64,000 nucleotides of DNA from Litoditis marina (Eukaryota; Nematoda; Chromadorea; Rhabditida; Rhabditidae), in NCBI GenBank assembly GCA_964036275.1, contig OZ038439.1:3867142-3931141 (forward strand). The letters are read 5' to 3'. How positions within the stretch are numbered: position 1 is the stretch's first letter; every line of letters begins with the position of its first letter. The position numbers and the translations under genes are program-made. Positions 12,899 to 23,087 of this stretch are shown piece after piece. The notes beneath the pieces are model-generated. The model saw nothing but the letters and a program-made list of their open reading frames with translations, had not been told where the DNA came from and did no database searches.

Positions 12899-13333
12899 GG
12901 AACGAAACGACGAAGAGATGTCGTAGCATGAGAGCCACCGAACATCATCTCGCAGGGGTTTTCAGTGTTCACCTCATGATTCTTCTTCAAATTGTCTTCT
13001 CAGCAAACAATGATTTTCAAGAATGAAATAATCGCCTGACTTTGAGCGTGCGTTAGCAAAACATGCTTATTGATTTTCGAACGCGCAACCTGTTCATATA
13101 ACTGGCAGCAACGAAATCTATGATTTTTGACCTATGAACTAACACAATATGATCATCGCTTGAAATTATTAAGCTGACCCCTAGCACCATGACTAAGTCG
13201 CATGATAATGTCACCTTCTAGCTGAACTTTTCACCTACATGCTTGTATAAACAAGCCCAACTAGTGGTTGATACCGGGTTATGTTGAACATAGGAAGTTG
13301 ACCGCTCAGTGGCCAACGTGTGATCAGTGGCCC

Positions 13334-13492
13334 TATTCATGAACATCCCGGCCTTTACATCCCAACCTGCGCCTCCTCAAATATACGCTATTTCTCTGCT
13401 CTGACATCCCGCCGGGATACGAGATTCCCGAAATAGTGGGCTAAAGCGAGGGAAACAGGTTGGGATGAAGGGGCCGGGATGTTATAGCATAC
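13334..13492. mobile_element. Foldback MITE, GTATGCTAGAAG family, copy 2
   Basis: AACATCCCGGCC...ACATCCCAACCTG on the left pairs with CAGGTTGGGATGAAGGGGCCGGGATGTT on the right. The centre (CAAATATACGCTATTTCTCTG, CATCCCGCCGGGATA) matches the copy at 2,716-2,875 closely. Confidence 0.75.
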
Positions 13493-13527
13493 GTACAGCT
13501 CCTTGGTGAAGTAGAACTTCCAACTCG

Positions 13528-13815
13528 ATGACTTTTCTACGGTGCACGACCCCCTTGACTCAGTTGCAGCCGAAAAACATCCATTTCGGAGTTGTTTTGA
13601 CCTCCAAACCTTTGGCAACTTTTCTTTTGTGCTGCCGCGTTTTCCCTTTCAGTGCATTGTATCAATTTCTCGAAGACTGGCGAGATGCCAATATCGATGA
13701 CCTTCGACTGAAAAAACTGGTCAGGATTAGAAAAAGAGTGAAAATGAAAGTGATGCGTGAAAGTTTACATCTCAAGGACGTATATTGTACTAAACGCGAA
13801 GAGATAGTCACGTAA
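13528..13815 (+). CDS. Possible exon or gene remnant (ALYQFLEDWRDAN...)
   Basis: Downstream of a good acceptor (CCCTTTCAG, exon from about 13,653) the frame reads ALYQFLEDWRDANIDDLRLK, then a basic stretch RIRKRVKMKVMR, to a TAA at 13,815. Codon choice and composition look protein-like, but no partner exons or start were found. The upstream part of the open frame (13,528-13,652) may be non-coding. It could be the 3' exon of an unseen gene or a relic between two repeats. Family unknown. Confidence 0.25.
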   Translation: MTFLRCTTPLTQLQPKNIHFGVVLTSKPLATFLLCCRVFPFSALYQFLEDWRDANIDDLRLKKLVRIRKRVKMKVMRESLHLKDVYCTKREEIVT

Positions 13816-13840
13816 CCCGTACAGTTTTCACATTAGAACG

Positions 13841-13975
13841 GCGTGGTATACTGTATATCTCACTTGGTGCTGTGTAAGAAGTGTAAGAACAAGAAGACAG
13901 ATATACGTTTCGTCACCAACGCTCTTATCAGCCAGTTTTTGGGCTTGGTTCGATTCTCAGATGAGCCGGATATTC
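13841..13975 (+). mobile_element. Diverged SINE copy
   Basis: GGTATACTGTATATCTCACTT followed by a CTGTGT motif matches the head of the SINE family. The tRNA-like tail with GGTTCGATTCTCAG is degraded. A further head lies at the right window edge (63,950-64,000). Confidence 0.5.
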
Positions 13976-14360
13976 CATAAGTTTGGCTCGCACTATAAAG
14001 AGATCGCAGCCAATGTAAACTGTGCCAAAACCCGAGACACGCTCTCAAATTCTTGTGTGTACCATGACTTTAGTTTCGCTAGCACTTTTATACCCTGGGG
14101 CTACAAAGAAGCACAATACAATACAATATTTTATCACGTAATCTATAACAAGCGAGTTATTCCGAATAGAGCTAGTAGCCCACCACCTATTTTCGATTCA
14201 TCCAAAGTGCATGGAATGTTGAAACGTGTAGAATTTCAGGTAAGCAGCACTTCATCTATTCACGTTGTTTTCAAAAAACTGTAGTCAGAGTTAAGCCAAA
14301 CGTATTGCGAAGTTGTCAAGCTCAACAGAGAACAAAACTTCTTGGAACAAATCTTTATCT

Positions 14361-14540
14361 GGCGGCGTAGCAATCGCCCCAATCTCACGAGAAGTTCATA
14401 TGAGTTTCTCATGAGATACCTCATGAGCTACTCGCGAACTCTCAATGTTGTAGCATAGCAATCAATAGAATCTCATGAGAAGCTCATGCGAATAGCTCAT
14501 GAGGTATCTCATGAGATTTTTGAGAGATTGCTACGCCGCC
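14361..14540. mobile_element. Foldback element GGCGGCGTAGCAA, copy 1
   Basis: Ends are GGCGGCGTAGCAA and TTGCTACGCCGCC. The interior is rich in CTCATGAG palindromes, such as GAGAAGTTCATATGAGTTTC. A close copy lies at 18,528-18,707, and CTCATGAG-rich relatives occur at 4,676-5,060 and near 385-520. Confidence 0.85.
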
Positions 14541-14756
14541 TGAGCCCAGGGTTTTAGAAATGAAAGCAGTCAGTATAATCGAGTTGAGGTTGAACTCCGA
14601 ACTCTCAGTGATGTCTACGAATTTTGAACAGTGTCCCCGTCCCCCGTCTACCAACTTTTGTTTTCACGGAATCAGCTGTTTTGATAAAAGTGTTATCTTG
14701 AATCGGTGCCTGGTATGGAAAGAGACTATTTCACAACTTTCATAAGGTAACAAACG

Positions 14757-14870
14757 AGAGTGAGAGAGAAGGAAGAGAGAAAGAACTGTGAAGAGAGAGA
14801 GGAAAAAGGAAAGAAAGGAAGCTAGGAAAATAGTACAAAAGAGAACAACCGAGAGAGAAGGGGAGAGGAT
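14757..14870. repeat. GA-rich simple repeat
   Basis: An irregular GAGAGA/GGAAAG tract on the + strand, immediately downstream of a CAGCTG box at 14,673. Confidence 0.85.
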
Positions 14871-15289
14871 GATAGACTTCAAAACAGGACAGTTACAGCC
14901 TAGCTTGCATTCCAAGATAGAAAAAAAATGTAGATAAGACATACATATTTTCTTCCCTGTTCTTTCATTTAGATAGTACGTTTGTTTCCATTTTAATTAT
15001 GTTTGCATACCGTCAAGGCATTGGCCGTTTTAAAAAATATACTTACTTCTCATTAACCGACTTATACTTTAAACCCCTACATTCTTTGCTACATTAAATC
15101 GCATTACTAGTTGACAACAAGAGTGAGAGTTGTTTTGATGTAAGTATATGTTTGTTGCAACAGGCTTCCTATCCCCCCCCCCATACTTGTTTCCTTTCCT
15201 TATGAAACAGTACGAACAGGTCCATATATACACAGCAACAGCACAACTCGTTCTCACTTTCATACTTATGTGTACTAATGTGTTGTATA

Positions 15290-15445
15290 GTCATTCTATA
15301 GTACTTAGGTATGCTGTTTGTATCAACTTGATTCTATACTATTTAACATATTCTATAGTACCTAAAAATATGATGTCTGTATGTATTATATTCTATACTG
15401 TTTAAGGTATTCTATAGAGTACTCAAGACATGTCGTTTGTATCAA
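15290..15445 (+). repeat. Three-unit degenerate tandem repeat, about 58-bp period
   Basis: ATTCTATAGTACTTAGG, ATTCTATAGTACCTAAAA and ATTCTATAGAGTACTCAAG each start a unit. Each unit continues with a TGTTTGTATCAA-like or TGTCTGTATGTA-like stretch. Confidence 0.7.
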
Positions 15446-15486
15446 TTTGCTCTGTGTTCAAACTCTTTCGTCAGTGCTCACGTAAG

Positions 15487-15560
15487 CTTGGTGTAATGGA
15501 TAGTGTCTCCGCCTATACTACTCTGTATCGTGGTTCGAACCTCACACGAGGCAAATAATC
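15487..15560 (+). other. tRNA-like sequence, probably pseudo or SINE-derived
   Basis: GGTGTAATGGATAGTG (A-box-like) and GTGGTTCGAACCTCAC (B-box-like) are spaced as in a tRNA gene. However, the T stem and acceptor stem pair poorly, so a functional tRNA is unlikely. A SINE or tRNA pseudogene fits better. Confidence 0.4.
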
Positions 15561-17670
15561 AGTTTTTGACTCTTTCGAAGATTTCTTTTTACAAAGTTTT
15601 ATATTATGTACACGTTGCTCAATTAGTGATCACGCAAACATGAAAATGCGTCCTAAAATTATGCAGTTTTATAGTTTGCTTTATACTGAACAAAGTGTGC
15701 TTCAAATATTTTTAAAAGTTCAAACTGTATCACAGTTGCTGCCAGCTTCTCGATAAGCTATTCCCATAGGTTTTGGCTGTGTTTGTAGTTTGACCCCGTT
15801 GCTTTTATTCGAGATATTTAAATTTTTTTCGTGTTTCAAGATCACACTACAACTCAACCATGTTCGTCCCCTAATACGGCTTTAACGCTCACACTGTCTG
15901 CCGTTCTCTCCTTTCCGCACACTCTCTCGCACCTGTCTGCCAACCAGACAGTGTGTCAGCGCGCGCGAGAGAGTACGGAGAAAGAGAGACGCAGTGTGGG
16001 GACTGGATCGAATAGAAAGGAGGCAAAAACGACTGTTTTACGAGATACGAGGAACCCCAAACTAGCCCCATCATAGATGGGCAAACACTCTGAAAAAGTC
16101 CACTAATTCACTCAGATAGATTGTGCTATGATAAAGTACTTCAGGTTATAAAATGAGGTATCTTACTGTACTTTTCGAACTCTTTTCAGAAAACTGTACT
16201 TCTCCAACTCTTTTTCATGAAAATTTAATAGCGAGCAACTCGTTTAGTTTCAATTTTGTTTGAACTCAGCTTGTAACATTATGAAAACTATATTATTTTG
16301 GTTTGTCTCTGAGAGCCGTAGTTCTGCTGGAAATATTGTGTGTATCCGTTTAAGCTGTATACAAGCCCGATTTTGCATCTACTCAATTGGATAACTATGA
16401 ACTTGTTCTGAATCTGTTCATTTTTAAGAGTTCAAAAGTGGTGTGGGAACAAACCTTTTGTCCCTCCAACTTGTAAGGCTCATAATACTAGGCGCAAGAT
16501 GATATCTTGTAGCCATATGTTCGCTACAGACCACTGTATAATACAGTTTATAATCTAACATCTGGAGCTGTCGCTATACTTGCAAGTCAATACAAATGAA
16601 TGTCTACACATTGCTCCGAGTATATAAACTTAGGACAGGCTCAAGCAATCAAGATTGATCTAATGTGAGAAAGTTGAAGTAAAATTTAGTTTCGCTTCAA
16701 AAAGTTACTACAAGTTTCGCTTCAAACAGTTACTACAGACCAAAAATTCGAATTACAGGAGAAGCTTGAGTGAAGTTGCCGTGATAAAACTGCTGACAAA
16801 AAGTTATGTGTAGACATACGATGTAGTTTGTAGTTTGATCTAAATGATCAAAAACATGTGAGAAGGAAGTCAAGTCTGATTCGTATTCTGATCTGAGCAC
16901 ACATCATAGCTCACAAGTTGAATGGAGCGGGATCAAACTACAAACCCATTACAACAGTACAACATGAAAATTCATCACTAATAAATATCAGATTTTAATG
17001 AGAAGATGTTATCAATTTAAACTAATTTATGTCTCGACTGAAAGCAACTTCATGTATTATTGATAATATGCGAGCAAACTCATGTCTCAAATCAAATAAA
17101 ACTACAAACCATTTTGCTTGGGACTTATCAAACTACAAACCACATCGGTCTCATGCTTTCATCCACCCCCCTCAGTTTTTTTCGGTTGCGTCACCGTCGG
17201 GTGTGTTTGCCGTGGTCTTCCGTGAGTGTCCGGTCGTCCGGTCCGGTTTTCGACTTCCGGTATTTCCCCCGGAAAGAGAGGCGGGCAGAGAGGACAACAC
17301 CTAAGCCCACCTACACGCAGTCACACGTTTGTTTCACCGGCAGAGTGTTTTATCCCGGCTATAATCACACCTTCCGAGAGTGGAGATATGGTATTCTTCT
17401 CTAGAACCTTACTTGAACGTTGTTCTGGAAACTACCAGCTGATTCTTGTAATTCCAACTGTTCACAAGATGTGTTCCACGTGAACGTGTTTTCATTAAGC
17501 ACTTTTTGAACGTGATAAAATTTCAAACATTCAAACGTTGCCCCATGATTGTTCTCTTATACAAACTCCCCATATATATCATTTGAGCAGACAAGTACAA
17601 TGCTCCTGACATCTGTGTTTTGTATCTTTCTAAGGTGTCCGTACTTCCTCTATCTATATCCATCTGTATG

Positions 17671-17745
17671 TTATGTCTCTCTCTCTTCCCCTCTCTCCCC
17701 TCTCTCTCCCCCTCTTCCCTTCCCTCTCTCTCGCACTCCTCTGCC
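17671..17745. repeat. CT-rich simple repeat
   Basis: A CTCTCT/CCCCTC tract leading into a GC-rich block with TTTTTGGCGCCGAAACC. It could be core-promoter or leader sequence, but no exon can be tied to it. Confidence 0.8.
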
Positions 17746-17879
17746 ATTCGTTCCACTTTCTCCCTTTCGATCTCCTTTTCTTTTTGGCGCCGAAACCAGT
17801 TCGGCGTTCACCCGGCTTCTGCCATTTCTCTCCACTGTTTCTTGCACTTGCGAGGCCGATGGCAAACCTGTCGCCGCGC

Positions 17880-18300
17880 GCGCAACTAAACTATTCAAAC
17901 CCCCAGCTGGTACTCTTGATCTATTCGTTGCGTTTGATCTACTCCCGGTTTGTGCCAACTTTTGATCTACTCTCGGCTCATGCCAATAGCTCAACCGTTC
18001 TACTTTTGATCTACCATTGGAGTGTTATTAATTGGATATGGTTTGATCTACATTCTCATCTGCTGATACTTGTGAGGAAGTTCCAAACGCGCAACCAAAC
18101 TATTCAAACGCCAGCTGCTATTCTTGATCGACTCGTCGCTTTTGACCTACTCTGGCAACTACGGCTGATTTTTATCCACTTTCCATATGTATTAGTGCTG
18201 ATACTTGTGGGAATGTTCCTAACGTTGATGTCTATTCAAACGACAGCAGCTATTCTTGAGCTACTCTCGGTTTTTGCCAACTTTTGATCTACTGACAATC
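17880..18300 (+). repeat. Degenerate tandem region with TTTGATCTAC motif
   Basis: The blocks GCGCAACTAAACTATTCAAA, GCGCAACCAAACTATTCAAA and ATGTCTATTCAAACGACAGC are each followed by a TATTCTTGAT- or GATCTACTC-bearing stretch. This shows at least three diverged copies of one unit. The 204-codon open frame across it is probably a by-product. Confidence 0.6.
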
Positions 18301-18527
18301 GATATCACCTGCTGAATTTTACCTGAAGTTTGGTCTGTAGTATGAGTTATTGGTGTGTGAGAATGAGTTATTCACCCCAAACTATTCACATTTGAGCTCA
18401 CTGATTTTGATCTAATATTTTATCTGGGTTGGCGGCAAGTTCAGAGAGTTCAAGCTTGACTGACATTTCATGATCTACTCATTATGTCAATTGTTGAAGC
18501 TCTACTTCTGTTGATCTACCTTCTCCT

Positions 18528-18707
18528 GGCGGCGTAGCAAACCGTTCAACCTCATGAGAAGTTCATATGAGTTTCTCATGAGGTACCTCATGAGCTACTC
18601 ATGAACTCTCAATGTTGTAGCATGGCAATCGATATAATCTCATAAGAGGCTCGTGTTAATAGCTCATGAGGTATCTCATGAGATTTTTGAGGGATTGCTA
18701 CGCCGCC
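18528..18707. mobile_element. Foldback element GGCGGCGTAGCAA, copy 2
   Basis: It has the same TIRs and CTCATGAG-rich interior as the copy at 14,361-14,540, in the same orientation and at high identity. Confidence 0.85.
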
Positions 18708-18802
18708 TGTATACATTTCACGTGCTACTGGTATTTGAAGTATTTTTGATCTACTTGATCTCATTACTATGTTCTAGTTAAAACTCGTAGCTTCTCCTCC
18801 CT

Positions 18803-18808
<6 letters not shown>

Positions 18809-18890
<82 letters not shown>
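18809..18890. repeat. (CT)n microsatellite
   Basis: Almost pure CT dinucleotide repeat over about 80 bp with one A interruption. It is followed within 25 bp by TCAGCTGTTTCTCC. Confidence 0.97.
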
Positions 18891-18893
<3 letters not shown>

Positions 18894-19937
18894 CCCAAGC
18901 CCCGCCCCTTTGTCAGCTGTTTCTCCATCTTTTCTGTTACAAGTCTCATGACCTTCGATCACCTATCTATACAGCCACTTTCGTATTTTTTCGAAACTCA
19001 AACAGATAAGAAAAAGGAAGGAAAAGATAGTTGGTTCCTTATCGAACTTTTGTTTTCATTCACGACCGGAGGAAAAGCTCTTATTCATAGTCGTCGCGTT
19101 TCCTAAGTGTACTCCTACAGTATCCAGTTTGAAACCTTATACTGATGGTTTTCCGGAGACCTAAGAGAAGTTTAAGCATACGTGAGTCAGGGACATCCGA
19201 AAACGTTACAAAAGTGTGTTCCATAGGGAAAACATCGTAATCGTAAAAAAAGTAATAGAAAGTTTTAGTTTTTCAACCCTAGCTTCAACAAAAACCCTAG
19301 AAAGAGTATGATGCATTTTGGTTACTTTTCGCAAAACCCCGGCTTTATTCCCTGAATATGCTATTTTGCCCTGCGGCGGTGCGTGGTCTGATTTCGAGAT
19401 GTAAGCAGTGCTAAATCGCCTGAAGCAAAAGGCGTGTGAACTTATTCAACTAGAAAATACGATCATAGACACACTTATATTCGCTGAAGTCAGACATATA
19501 ATTATAGAGCGAAAAGTACTAGTATATAGCCATTTGTAAAGTACAAAACACAAAACTCATAGATTTGTGCTCATATATATATCACAGCCATTAGATTTTC
19601 ACGTATTTTTACGCGATTTCTCTTCATAGTTTGATGCTTATGTTACTGGACATATAATATTACAGCTAAAATTACTAGTTTTAATGATTAATGAGAGTTG
19701 AAAAGTACAGAACACAAAACATTGCGAATTATGCTAAAGATTTATGCTCTCGTTTTATTATTATTTATCACTACATAGTACTATCATTATGACGTGTGTA
19801 CTATTTACTGTGTCCTACATACTATGCTGATACTATAGTACAACTACTACGTTTTGACGTGTTTTTTTTTTCACGTAATCTCAAGTGACGCTTATGTTAT
19901 GGCATACCTTAGTCATAGTGAATGCCAAATTTATAAG

Positions 19938-20112
19938 TTTCTGTTTCTCGCCGGAATCGAACCTGCGAGCAAAAGATTTGTAGCAGGGCGCTAACCACTG
20001 CGCTATGAGAGCACATAAGAATAGGCTTTGAAATCGAAGACATGTGTGCATACACAGCGGAAAGTGAGATATACAGTACCCTTCCGCCTTTTCGTTGGCA
20101 ACGACTATATAG
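19938..20112 (-). mobile_element. tRNA-derived SINE, copy 2
   Basis: On the minus strand: head GTCGTTGCCAACG, then TACTGTATATCTCACTTTCC, then a tRNA-like unit with TAGCGCAGTGGTTAGCGC (A-box region) and GCAGGTTCGATTCCGGCG (B-box region). This is the best-preserved promoter of the family here. Confidence 0.8.
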
Positions 20113-20604
20113 GCGGAAAAAAGATCTACATCGGTATAAATGAGCGGTAATCCATTAGGCTATTAGCGATAAAAACGCACACGCGCTTCAAAAAACTATC
20201 CAACCCAAACTTGAATTCCAAGCTTCCGCGAATCATTGAGTCCGTTTGAACTTTGCAGGATGGTGAAACTTTTGTAGATACTATCTTTTTTAGATCTTTT
20301 TTTTCAGTTGCAGTAATGAATTTTTTACCACTTTCAGACTTGATCTGCGAACTATCATTCTCAAAAGAAGGTTGTCGTTACTTTAATAATGTATTATGGA
20401 TGATTTCACTCCAACAACATATTTTTTTAACAGTTTAACACGTTGTTCATCACTTTTTGTATATAATTCTTGGAAGATAGCGATAAATCTATCCACCTTG
20501 CCATCATTATTAGTCTCTTTTCTCCTTTTCGCTTCTTTCTTTGACGCAATATGTGCCAGCTGTGTGGCCACTCACCTGCACTCAACCCTATACATTCCTG
20601 TCAT

Positions 20605-21125
20605 GATCTCTCTCTGTCTCTCTCTCTTTCTCTCTCTCTCTTTCTCTCTCTTTTTTGTCTTTCTGTCTCTCTTCTATTTCTCTCTCTCGTTCTCTCTTCA
20701 CTTTCTCCCTCCCCCCTCTCTCTCTCTCCAAGTCTCTCTCTCTCTCCCTCTTCCCTCTCTCCCCACCCTCTCTCTCTCTAAAGTGATCTGCAGTTTGACC
20801 TGATCTGCTATTCTCGAGTGTCAGCCCGTTTCCGCGAATATCCCTCTTTTCTTCTGGAACAACTGATACTCAGAAACCTACTGCATTGTTATCTTCTCTT
20901 CACGCAATCCCTCGCTCTTTATTTTTCTTTATCTCTCTCTCTCTCTTTCTCTCTGATCCCTTTTTTTCTTTCTCTCTGATCCCTCTATATCTCTCTCTCT
21001 CTCTCTTCCATATCCCTCTCTACCTCCATACATATATCTCTCTTATCCTTCTATCTCTCTATAAATCCCTTTTTTACCTCCCTCTCTCCTGTTCCCTCTC
21101 TCCCTCTCTCTTTCTCTCTCCCACC
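20605..21125. repeat. Two CT-rich tracts
   Basis: CT-rich runs at 20,605-20,780 and 20,930-21,125 are separated by ordinary sequence. CAGCTG lies 60 bp upstream at about 20,543. Confidence 0.9.
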
Positions 21126-21758
21126 CAACCAGTTATCCCCCGTTCTCTCTCGATTAGCATATGTCCCTCTTTTTGTAACCCGAAACGAGTTGTCTTGTAA
21201 TAAGGGGGTGAAAGTCGCGTAAACTAGCATTGCGCCATGCGCTTCACTTTCCGAAAAGCGGGGCTATCAAGAGAGAGAAAAGCGAAAACGATGCAAAAAA
21301 CCTTCAAAAAGAGGGATAATTCAAACTATTGTTGTTAAATACTGGTTCATGGTTAAGGGTTCAAATACAACTTGTACATTGAGAATAGCGGAGTATAGTT
21401 TCGTAATGTTCCAAAAAGTGTAAGTAAGATCTAGAATCTAACTACTGAAATATTGTTCGCTGATATGTTCTACGGATTTAAAGTAATCTGTTTCCAGTTG
21501 TATTTTGATCTGTATCACATATTCTTGGACCAAACTACATTCACGCAGCAGAGCCGAACAATTACCGGTCTCAATTTTTGGGTATTGCATTCTTGCCTAC
21601 CTTTATTCCCCCTGCGAGTTATCTCGACTTGTGTCTTACTTCTCAATCAAAATGTGTATATTTGGTTCATTCCTGTTGATTTTACTTGTTCTCATTTCTT
21701 TGGATTACTTTCCAGCTAATGATCTAATATATAGATCCAGTTTCTTCAAGAAAAGATT

Positions 21759-21761
<3 letters not shown>

Positions 21762-21847
<86 letters not shown>

Positions 21848-21870
21848 TAGAAAGATAGAGGAATAGAGAG
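21762..21870. repeat. (GA)n microsatellite
   Basis: A long GA dinucleotide run with a few AAAG and CGAG interruptions. Two CAGCTG boxes follow within 100 bp (21,956 and 21,966). Confidence 0.95.
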
Positions 21871-22412
21871 AGAGGAACCACATTTTGATCGTATTTCCCT
21901 TTATTTTGGTGCCACTTCTCACTCCCCCACCTCCATGTGATTATTTATCTCCAAACAGCTGTCCGCAGCTGATTTCTGGGAAATCCCATGCACTCTTCCT
22001 CACCCAACAATACAACACCCGCATATATACTACTTATTTATTTAGTTAATAACATTATCAACAGCAATTTATTTTACAGTTCATTTTATCTGTTCCTGAC
22101 AGCTTTACGCGAAAATGCGTATTTTCGTACGGTTCACCAGACAGTACGTGATTTCACGCTTGTCTCGTGCTTCTCCAAATTATTGATTGAAACTTCACAA
22201 GTTCTTCAATTTCCTTACTTGTTACTTTTTATTACTTTTCTGATCTCCCGGTGCTCTCATTCTCCTCGGGGTTGATATATGATCAGTTTTTTTCCTCTCA
22301 TAATCATAGTTTGTGTTTCCCTGAAAATTCTTCATTTTTTGAACAACTACTTGTATTTCATCTTCTTTCCTCGTTTTTTTTGTCCTTTCATTCTTATTCG
22401 TATCATTTTCAG

Positions 22413-22486
22413 ACCGCTGTACTCACACGACCGTTAACCGAACTCGCAGTTCTCGCCCATCTAACTGGCAGGAACATCCATTCAAC
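22413..22486 (+). other. Candidate spliced exon upstream of the CCCH start
   Basis: A good acceptor (TATCATTTTCAG) and a GTATTT donor bound 74 nt that are open in one frame (TAVLTRPLTELAVLAHLTGR). Spliced to the acceptor at 23,067 it would not keep frame with the CCCH initiation codon, so if used it is a 5' untranslated exon. RNA evidence is lacking. Confidence 0.25.
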
Positions 22487-23087
22487 GTATTTGTTGAAGA
22501 ATAAGAAGTTGATAGTTCGTATTTCCCCGCGTTCTCATCTTCTCCCACTCGGACTCCGTGAGTGTTTGTTTACCGCCTTTTTCTTTGTTTGATCTACCTT
22601 CCTGACTCCGGCGTCTTCTCAAATACGTGTTTTCTGCCATGCGTCTTCTACCTGTGTTTACACGCTGTTCAAATTCGATTTATTTTGTCTTTTGACAGAA
22701 AGTTGTGTTGACTCCCGGGCCAGTTTGCAGAACAAACCGCCTGATTTCATTGAGAAAACTTACTCTCTATTACTATTTCATAAGTATTTGATATAAGAAT
22801 TTTTGTTGATTTGAAAAAGAAGTTGACATAGAAAAGAGGGCGGTGAAAATACTTCTAATTATGTTCTGGGTCTATACAATATGAGATTAAATGAGTATCT
22901 CTCACGGAACATGGGTTCTGTTGATATTTTATGTCTTAACAGCCTTTATTATCACAAATAGAGTTTTTGATGGAAGATGGAAGCGATGATAGTTTCACAT
23001 CCTCTTTGTCTTTTCTCTTTCCCACCGCTTTCTTTCCTTCTTTTGTTTCTCATTTCTCCTTTTTCAGACTCACATCCTCCATACGCC

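Larger units (their letters stand above)
12300..22412. other. 10-kb stretch without a confident gene; repeats and pyrimidine blocks
   Basis: Contents: GA tracts (12,796-12,898; 14,757-14,870), CT tracts (17,671-17,745; 18,809-18,890; 20,605-20,780; 20,930-21,125), a GA tract (21,762-21,870), two GGCGGCGTAGCAA foldbacks, SINE copies, and a degenerate tandem region rich in TTTGATCTAC (17,880-18,300). A GC-rich patch lies at 17,190-17,330. The stretch may hold distal promoter or untranslated first exons of the CCCH gene downstream (inference). Long open frames in the CT/GA tracts are low-complexity artefacts. Confidence 0.45.

Noticed and set aside
17673..18287. 204-codon open frame on the + strand
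   Set aside because: It begins in a CT tract and runs through a degenerate tandem repeat. Composition is Leu/Ser-rich and there is no splice or codon-bias support.
19938..20020. Functional tRNA gene on the minus strand
   Set aside because: A- and B-boxes are good, but the acceptor arms do not pair and the same unit occurs in several SINE copies.
20396..20803. 135-codon open frame with LSLSLS sequence
   Set aside because: A low-complexity translation of a CT tract.
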